From NCBI GenBank assembly GCA_963753545.1, contig CAVWCQ010000007.1:1-41006 (forward strand): a stretch of 41,006 nucleotides of DNA, in the 5' to 3' direction. The position numbers were made by a program, and so were the translations under genes. Below the pieces are notes generated by a model that made no database searches, was not told where the DNA came from, and was given only the letters and a program-made list of their open reading frames with translations. Below, in pieces: positions 35,786-41,006 of the stretch. Each line of letters begins with the position of its first letter. Positions within the stretch are counted from its first letter, which is position 1. This stretch comes from CAVWCQ01 sp963753545. Lineage in GTDB: Bacteria > Chloroflexota > Anaerolineae > Aggregatilineales > Aggregatilineaceae.

Positions 35786-35852
35786 AATATCGCCCTGTGG
35801 GGCGATATTGTCTATTATTATGATACTTATATTTTTAATGCCCTATAGGGGC
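35786..35852 (+). repeat. Dispersed hairpin repeat, copy 2
   Basis: A perfect 10-bp hairpin (AATATCGCCC with GGGCGATATT, loop TGTG) 57 bases after the stop of LuxR-ATPase C. It is followed by the shared A/T-rich tract and TTTTTAATGCCCTATAGGGGC. Compared with copy 1, one stem pair changes from A-T to G-C on both arms, which supports a functional RNA hairpin, possibly a 3'-end or terminator element. Confidence 0.6.
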
Positions 35853-35886
35853 TTCGAGCCCCGTAATGTTCAAAAATTAATCTGAG

Positions 35887-37162
35887 CCTGTGGGGGTCAA
35901 TTAGCGTATCCGCACAGATTTTCCTCGTAAGACGGCTATAATTGCCTGGCTTTCTCAACTCGCCTCATCTCGAAAAAAGGAACAACTCATGTGGTTCTCC
36001 ACGGTCTTGCACTACGCTCTGAACCGGATTCAGTCGATGGCGAAAAAAGCGGAAACACGCCTCAAAACTTGGACGAAGCCAGCAACCGATAGCTTGATCG
36101 GAGGCACGGCAGCGGATTTGGTGAAAAGTAAACCCGAACTGATTGCCGAAAATGCATTGCTGCGTCAACAACTGATTGTTCTCAAACGACAAGTGAAGCA
36201 GCCGAAGCTCTCGCCAAGAGATCGAGGATTACTGGTGCTGCTGGCAAGTCGAGTGCCAGGACTGGAAAAATGCGCTGGTGATTGTCAAGCCGGAGACACT
36301 GTTGAAGTGGCACCGGCAAGGGTTCAAGCTGTTCTGGCGGCACAAATCAAGGGGAAGGCGCGTCAACCCCGGCTGTCCGAAGAAACGATTGCGCTGATCC
36401 AACGGATGGCGGTTGAGAATCGACGGTGGGGAGCCAAACGCATCCGAGGCGAATTATTGAAGTTGGGTATTCGGGTTAACAAGGGAACCATCCGACACTA
36501 TATGTGGCAAGCTCGACGAAAACTGCCACCGCAGCATCACGGCCAAACCTGGTCCACCTTTCTGGCCAATCATGCCTCCGAGATTTGGGCGTGTGATTTT
36601 GTGCAGACCTACGACGTGTTCTTTCGAACGATCTTCCTGTTTTTCATCATCGAACATGGCTCACGACGCGTGGTTCACGCTGGCGTCACTCGTTCTCCCA
36701 CCGATGCATGGGTGGCCCAGCAGCTCCGGGAAGCGACCCCCTTTGGTGAAGGACCGCGGTTTTTGATCTGCGACAATGATGACAAGTATGGAACCCGTTT
36801 TGAACATGTGGCGGAAGGGGCAGGGATTGAGATCATTCATACTCCCTTCTGCGCGCCCAAAGCAAACGCCCACTGTGAGCGTTTTATCGGCAGTGTCCGG
36901 CGCGAGTGTTTGGACTTCATGCTGATCCTGAGTGATGCCCATGCGCGCCGTCTGATTCAAGCCTATGTCACCTTTTTCAACCAGGCGCGTCCGCATCAGG
37001 GGATTGACCAACAGATTCCCGAACCACCCTTCATGGCTTCTTTACCTGAAAACGATCATCGTCGGGTCGTTGGGGTACCTATTCTGGGTGGCTTGCATCA
37101 TGATTATCGCTGGGTCGCTTGAGGGAAAAACTGGCTCGGATGCGCCAATTGACCCCCACAGG
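35887..37162 (+). mobile_element. Complete integrase-type insertion sequence
   Basis: 1276 bp with 26-bp terminal inverted repeats (24 of 26 matching) at 35887-35912 and 37137-37162, outer bases CCTGTGGGGGTCAATT. One more base could pair on each side. No target duplication is evident. On the right it abuts the tail of another IS family (37163-37235). Its right end and transposase C-terminus match the remnants at 11240-11648 and the solo end at 12050-12062. Confidence 0.88.
35989..37122 (+). CDS. Integrase-core (rve-type DDE) transposase with a frame-swapped segment
   Basis: 377 codons without a stop. The N-terminal region is LRQQLIVLKRQ, and a helix-turn-helix-like region carries RWGAKRIRGELLKLGIRV. 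The catalytic aspartates lie in IWACDFVQTYD and LICDNDDKYG, the glutamate in ANAHCERFIGS. The C-terminus is QARPHQGIDQQIPEPP, then LGGLHHDYRWVA. Between about 36250 and 36352 the frame used gives an unlikely sequence. The next frame gives VQDWKNALVIVKPETLLKWH and GFKLFWRHKS, the expected family sequence. One extra C and one missing G therefore cancel out. The open frame is preserved, but about 34 residues are wrong. Confidence 0.85.
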   Translation: MWFSTVLHYALNRIQSMAKKAETRLKTWTKPATDSLIGGTAADLVKSKPELIAENALLRQQLIVLKRQVKQPKLSPRDRGLLVLLASRVPGLEKCAGDCQAGDTVEVAPARVQAVLAAQIKGKARQPRLSEETIALIQRMAVENRRWGAKRIRGELLKLGIRVNKGTIRHYMWQARRKLPPQHHGQTWSTFLANHASEIWACDFVQTYDVFFRTIFLFFIIEHGSRRVVHAGVTRSPTDAWVAQQLREATPFGEGPRFLICDNDDKYGTRFEHVAEGAGIEIIHTPFCAPKANAHCERFIGSVRRECLDFMLILSDAHARRLIQAYVTFFNQARPHQGIDQQIPEPPFMASLPENDHRRVVGVPILGGLHHDYRWVA

Positions 37163-37235
37163 CATCATCCACGACTACTACCGCGACGCTGCGTAGGCGA
37201 GAATCGGGGTATCCATGAGGTTTTTTGGCCTTTCG
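37163..37235 (+). mobile_element. Tail of the HDYYRDAA-type IS
   Basis: Reads IIHDYYRDAA-stop, then GAGGTTTTTTGGCC, matching the 3' end of the transposase at 18429-19519 and the second tail near 19925. It lies directly at the right end of the complete IS, so that element seems to have landed in, or recombined with, an older IS copy. Confidence 0.65.
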
Positions 37236-37646
37236 GGCTGCCTGAGCCGCTGTTTGTCATCGATTGAGTTTCTAGGAGTCCAGCAATGAAGCCACCGCTG
37301 TTTTGCCACATCGTCGGTCTTGGATCTGTTGCGGTGATGATGCTTGGTTTGGCCCCCGCTGGGTCCTCCTCTAGCAGCACCGGATCAACGACCCGCTCCG
37401 CGCTCTCCGAGGAAAATCGCGGGAGGAAATCCATCAGATCCTACACACGCCTGTTTATCGGTCACCTCAAAAACGCTCATCCAAACGCTAGTCTAAACAG
37501 TCCCATCGGAAACCGTAACCATCCTCAAGAACAAACGCTTTGTCCTTGCTTTTCGCTTAGGGATGAGGTTTTTTGGGTATACGGGCGAGGTTCTAGATTG
37601 TCGTTCATCGCCTCGGAACGGGTTTTCTTACAGCGTAGTAAGTCAT
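37236..37646. other. Spacer without an identifiable gene
   Basis: An open frame at 37286-37693 begins with a signal-like hydrophobic stretch. It has low-complexity serine and basic residues, ends inside the terminator hairpin and has no domain, so I do not call it a gene. GATGAGGTTTTTTGGG near 37564 resembles the end of the HDYYRDAA-type IS, suggesting more IS debris. Confidence 0.45.
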
Positions 37647-37690
37647 TCGTCTCAGGTGAAGGCAAAACCTATCGCCTTCACCTGAGACGA
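37647..37690 (-). terminator. Long 3' hairpin of the binding-protein/propeller gene
   Basis: Perfect 17-bp stem (37647-37663 with 37674-37690, arm TCGTCTCAGGTGAAGGC) and a 10-base loop, 17 bases past the minus-strand stop at 37708. No T-run follows; it acts as a 3'-end hairpin or factor-assisted terminator. Confidence 0.65.
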
Positions 37691-37707
37691 TGATGTGGAT
37701 TACGGAC

Positions 37708-40700
37708 TTATGGCTTCCACGACGGCCACACCTCGCGTTCGGCGATATCCGCCAGCCGGATGACGGCACCGCTGGCGATGTTCAGGGCATACTGCGCCCA
37801 CACACCGCTGCGATTTGAGGTCAGGAGCACCCATGCGCCATCCGGCGACCATGTGGCTTTTTCGCCGTTGGCGTCATCCATCGACAGATTGACTACGTCG
37901 CCGCCGTCAGCGTTCATCATGTACGTATCTGCATCGCCGTCGCGGGTCGAAATGAAGAGGATTTTCGTGCCATTAGGCGACCAGACGGGGAAAATGTCTT
38001 CGCCTGGGTCATCCGTCAGGCGTGTTACGCCAGTGCCATCGGTGTTGATAACATATATTTCGGCATTGTCATCCCGGGTTGACACAAAGGCAATTTGCGT
38101 CCCGTCGGGCGACCAGCTTGCCATGAAATCATCGCCGGGGTTGTCAGTCAGATTGATTGGATCGCTGCCATCGGCATTTGCAATCCATATCTCCACGTCG
38201 CCGGTGCGATCGGAGTTGTACGAGATGCGCGTTCCATCGGGCGACCACCACGGGGTATCTTCATATGCGGGGCTGTTCGTGATATTCACGACACTGCTGC
38301 CGTCCGCATTCATGACGTAGACTTCAAGATTACCATCCCGATTAGATGCGAAAACGATCTGTGATCCATCCGGCGACCAAATCGGCTCACCATCAAAAAA
38401 GGTGTTGTCCGTTAGCTGGTTGATTTCACCGCTGGCGGTCAACGTCGCGATCTCGGCAGTGTCTTCGACGACGCGGCCGCCCATCTCAAAAACCAGCGTG
38501 CCGAAGGGCAGGGCGCCGACAGTCTCAGCCGGGGGCGCATTTGTATCTGCTGCCGCACCTCCAGCCGCCGTCCACGACGCCCAGCCATTGGTCGCAACAT
38601 TGTCCGGCAAACGAATGAGCGCACCGCTGGCGATATTTAAGACATACTGTGCCCAGTTACCATCCCGGTTGGACAAGAAGACGATCCACTCGCCATCCGG
38701 CGACCATGCGGCTTTCTCTTCCGATGCCGGGTCGTTCGACAGGTTGACCGGGTCGCTGCCGTCAGCGTTCATCATGTACGTGTCCATATCGCCATCGCGC
38801 TCAGAATTGAACAGGATTTTCGTGCCGTCTGGCGACCAGACGGGGAAAATGTCGTCACTGACATCGTCAGTCAGGCGGGTTAAGCTGCTGCCGTCGATGT
38901 TCATGACATAGATTTCGTTATTGCCATCCCGATCCGACGTAAAGGCGAGGCGCGTCCCATCTGGAGACAATGTGCCAAATCCGTCAAAGGCGGGGTTGTC
39001 CGTCAGATTGACCGGATTGGTGCCATCGGCGTTGGCGATCCAGACATCAGTTTGACCGCCGAGGTCAGAATTGAACGAAATTCGCGTGCCATCGGGCGAC
39101 CAGGCGGGGATTTCATCAAACGCCGGATTGTTGGATACGTCAACGATATTGCTCCCGTCGGCATCCATGACGTACACTTCCTGATTGCCGTCTCGGTCTG
39201 AGACGAAAACAATCTTCGTCTCATCCGGCGACCATAATGCCTGACCGTCGAAAAAGTTATTGTCCGTGAGCTGAACCGGATCGCTACTGTTGGCACTCAG
39301 GGCATAAATTTCGCTGTTCATATCAAACACTAGACTGCCGAAGGGCAGCGCCCCAACGCCGGCGGCTGCCAAAGCCGTTTGCGCGGTCTCCGCGCCGGAA
39401 GCCTGCTCCACATCGACCCCCACAGGGCGCAGATCAGTCACGGGCAGGAAGTCGGTCAGCGGCAGCAGCAGCGGGGTGATGGGCTGCGCCAAGGGGTTGT
39501 CGGCGCTGGCGGGATTGATGCCGTCTGCGCCCAGATAGGCAATTTCGCCGATGCGATTGTCTGCCAGATCACGGCGCGTGCCGCCCTGATAGTCGATCTG
39601 CTGGATACCGCCCAGCGGGGCATAGACAATATTCTCCAGCGTATCTTTGATGTCGGCACCGTTCATGCCCATCCAGCCGACGCGGTTGCCCGTCTGGATC
39701 ACTGTCTCAATGAACAGATCGGTTGCTGTCCACGCAGAGATATACGCGCGGTTGCGGAGGTTTGCCGGACGGTTGTTGGCGTCCGCCTGCGCCGTAATAA
39801 ACTGAATGCCCGCGTTATCGGTCTCAGAGAACGAGCGTGCCGGCAGCGAGCCGATTGTACCGTTGAGCGGCGGCAGCCCGTCGGCACCGGGCTTATCTGT
39901 ACCATAGGACGCGACGGCGGAATCCATCGCGATATGGACTGCCGCCAGCGTCACCTGATCGCGGACGCCCATACTCACCAGCGTGGACGCGACCACTGAG
40001 GGATCGGCGTCAGTCGAATTCGTGTAGAAGATATTCGCGCCCGCATCCAGCAGACGCTGTACCTGTGGTTCCACATAGGTTGTGCCACCGGCGAAATATG
40101 CTGCGTCGGCGACCGGGACGCCGTGGGCTTCGCAGTAGGCGATGGACTCGTTCGTGATGGCACCACGCGCCCAGTCGTCATCAACACTGATGAAGCCGAG
40201 CGACGGGTCAGGATACTGGTCGGGATGGGCGGCGATATAATCGCAGATTGAGCTGACCTGATTGAGGTACAGTGGACTGGTGCCAAATACCCAGCCGAGC
40301 GTGTGCCGGTCATTGCCATACAACGCTGGTATCGAGCCGCCGCGCACGAGCAGCGCCGGAATTTCAGCAGCGGCAAGGGTATTGCGAAAGTCGGCAGCCG
40401 TGCCTGACGCATACAGCCCGATCATCAGCGGTGGCGGATCGAGCTGCGCCACGCCCTGCGGATTGTCGCTTATGTAGGTGTTTTCGATGGTCGCCCCGCA
40501 GATGCCGCCATGCGCGTTGAAATAGGCGCTGGCATCGGCGTAGCCCGCCTGCACTGGATTGCCGAGTATTTCCGGCTGGTCATTCAGATCGATTGCGTGG
40601 TAGAACGTAATGGTCTGACCGGTTAGGTCAACCCCGTTGCACGGCGAATGCGCGAACTGCGGCGCGCTGTCTTGCGCGGCAGCCGAATAAAAAGTGGCGA

Positions 40701-40743
40701 CACTCAAGACAACGATCAACAGAACCCTCTTCACGGATTGCAT
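37708..40743 (-). CDS. Secreted periplasmic-binding protein fused to two TolB-like beta-propellers
   Basis: 1011 residues, intact frame. A signal peptide (KRVLLIVVLSVATFYSAAAQ) is followed by a type-I periplasmic-binding (Leu/Ile/Val-like, Peripla_BP_6) domain at about 30-430. That domain has YADASAYFNAHGGICGATIE, PSLGFISVDDDWARGAITNE and RNRAYISAWTATDLFIETVI. Two six-bladed propellers follow (about 464-735 and 742-1011). Each has five clear PD40 repeats (WSPDGT..I.F.SDRDG...IYVMNADGS) and a blade closed by GALPFG(S/T)LVFEM at the start and a W-x-SW at the end. The two propellers are near-repeats of each other. A linker GGAAADTNAPPAET joins them. AGGAGG precedes the ATG. It is probably a cell-surface or periplasmic ligand-binding protein; no permease or ATPase gene is adjacent within the window. 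Confidence 0.9.
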   Translation of the reverse strand: MQSVKRVLLIVVLSVATFYSAAAQDSAPQFAHSPCNGVDLTGQTITFYHAIDLNDQPEILGNPVQAGYADASAYFNAHGGICGATIENTYISDNPQGVAQLDPPPLMIGLYASGTAADFRNTLAAAEIPALLVRGGSIPALYGNDRHTLGWVFGTSPLYLNQVSSICDYIAAHPDQYPDPSLGFISVDDDWARGAITNESIAYCEAHGVPVADAAYFAGGTTYVEPQVQRLLDAGANIFYTNSTDADPSVVASTLVSMGVRDQVTLAAVHIAMDSAVASYGTDKPGADGLPPLNGTIGSLPARSFSETDNAGIQFITAQADANNRPANLRNRAYISAWTATDLFIETVIQTGNRVGWMGMNGADIKDTLENIVYAPLGGIQQIDYQGGTRRDLADNRIGEIAYLGADGINPASADNPLAQPITPLLLPLTDFLPVTDLRPVGVDVEQASGAETAQTALAAAGVGALPFGSLVFDMNSEIYALSANSSDPVQLTDNNFFDGQALWSPDETKIVFVSDRDGNQEVYVMDADGSNIVDVSNNPAFDEIPAWSPDGTRISFNSDLGGQTDVWIANADGTNPVNLTDNPAFDGFGTLSPDGTRLAFTSDRDGNNEIYVMNIDGSSLTRLTDDVSDDIFPVWSPDGTKILFNSERDGDMDTYMMNADGSDPVNLSNDPASEEKAAWSPDGEWIVFLSNRDGNWAQYVLNIASGALIRLPDNVATNGWASWTAAGGAAADTNAPPAETVGALPFGTLVFEMGGRVVEDTAEIATLTASGEINQLTDNTFFDGEPIWSPDGSQIVFASNRDGNLEVYVMNADGSSVVNITNSPAYEDTPWWSPDGTRISYNSDRTGDVEIWIANADGSDPINLTDNPGDDFMASWSPDGTQIAFVSTRDDNAEIYVINTDGTGVTRLTDDPGEDIFPVWSPNGTKILFISTRDGDADTYMMNADGGDVVNLSMDDANGEKATWSPDGAWVLLTSNRSGVWAQYALNIASGAVIRLADIAEREVWPSWKP

Positions 40744-41006
40744 GACGACCTCCTGCTATTGGACTGGTCTCCGCGTTACGGAAACTGCGGACGAGCGATT
40801 TTTCCGGGCGCAATGCCTCCTTTATTAGACCTACCGTGCTTCAACCAGGGCTTAAGTTCATTTTTTGAACTTCACGTCGGAAAATTGAATGGCTTCCGTT
40901 ATTTAGGCGGGCGCACCTCCTCGAATAATTTTCAAATCGACACGGGCGTGGTTACCCTGCTGGACACGTATCCGTATGCAGATACTTTTTGCACTCGTCT
41001 GCAGTC
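40744..41006 (-). promoter_or_regulatory. Upstream region of the binding-protein/propeller gene
   Basis: No gene recognised. A 7-bp inverted repeat AAGTTCA-TTTTT-TGAACTT at 40854-40872 lies about 110 bases ahead of the ATG and could be an operator. No convincing -35/-10 pair is seen. Confidence 0.35.

Noticed and set aside
35846..35865. GGGGCTTCGAGCCCC looks like a tRNA T-arm
   Set aside because: No acceptor, D-arm or anticodon arm can be built around it. It is part of, or next to, the dispersed repeat.
37286..37693. 135-codon plus-strand ORF with a signal-like start
   Set aside because: No ribosome-binding site or domain, low-complexity sequence, and it ends inside the long hairpin belonging to the opposite-strand gene.
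39413..39426. Sequence CGACCCCCACAGG inside the binding-protein/propeller gene, matching the IS terminal repeat almost exactly
   Set aside because: It lies in an intact coding frame (LRPVGVD) with no other IS sequence around it, so a chance match is more likely than an IS scar.
38095..39999. Several long plus-strand open frames opposite the propeller gene (for example 39379-39999)
   Set aside because: They are shadows of the repetitive, high-GC coding sequence on the minus strand.
1..41006. CRISPR array, rRNA or tRNA genes
   Set aside because: No regularly spaced direct repeats and no rRNA or tRNA signatures were seen by eye on either strand.

Overview
The window most likely comes from a Chloroflexota (Anaerolineae-like) bacterium. 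This is an inference, with no marker gene to prove it. It rests on the mix of large LuxR-type STAND ATPases, TolB-like propeller secreted proteins, SorC regulators, degenerate integrase-type insertion sequences and a b6/Rieske complex carrying a multihaem cytochrome. No rRNA, tRNA or CRISPR array was found.

Layout. (1) 1-9576, all on the minus strand: a sugar-uptake and catabolism cluster. Read in the direction of transcription it has two tandem SorC-family regulators (the second broken by an amber codon), a ribulose-phosphate 3-epimerase, a SIS sugar-phosphate isomerase, a zinc alcohol/polyol dehydrogenase, a Rossmann-SAF oxidoreductase, then an RbsB/RbsC/RbsA-like ABC importer. Two good sigma70-type promoters are visible, one with a palindromic operator at the expected start of transcription. 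The importer end of the cluster is riddled with single-base indels. (2) 9583-9844, plus strand: a divergently transcribed, highly structured RNA ending in a terminator, resembling 6S RNA. (3) 10005-11081: a four-helix membrane protein plus a tiny zinc-finger protein. (4) 11240-12062: three stacked 3'-end fragments of an insertion sequence and a solo IS end. (5) 12181-18214, minus strand: an electron-transfer locus with a haem-c sensor kinase, a NarL-type response regulator, a degenerate receiver protein with two CxxCH motifs, a Rieske protein, cytochrome b6, a subunit IV and a 12-haem cytochrome c. (6) 18429-20034: a broken integrase-type transposase and IS debris, which truncates a propeller/SH3 protein. 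(7) 20797-25008, minus strand: Hsp20, a cupin-like protein, an isochorismatase-family hydrolase and an intact LuxR-ATPase regulator. (8) 25314-27101: an IS1182-like element with perfect ends and a 4-bp target duplication. (9) 27361-35728: two further LuxR-ATPase regulators, one with the DNA-binding domain moved to the N-terminus, a two-domain SnoaL-like secreted protein and an aldehyde dehydrogenase. (10) 35887-37235: a complete 1.28-kb IS next to a tail of another IS. (11) 37708-40743, minus strand: a secreted periplasmic-binding-protein/double-propeller fusion.

How the genes may work together. The SorC pair probably senses a phosphorylated sugar and controls import and oxidation/isomerisation of an unidentified sugar or polyol. 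The kinase and its partners probably report redox or haem state to control the b6/Rieske/12-haem complex. The three LuxR-ATPases sit next to small metabolic genes, and each has a 16-18 bp palindrome close upstream.

Caveat: many genes need single-base corrections, mostly in homopolymers. These may be assembly errors rather than true pseudogenes, so 'pseudogene' here means 'reading frame broken in this sequence'.
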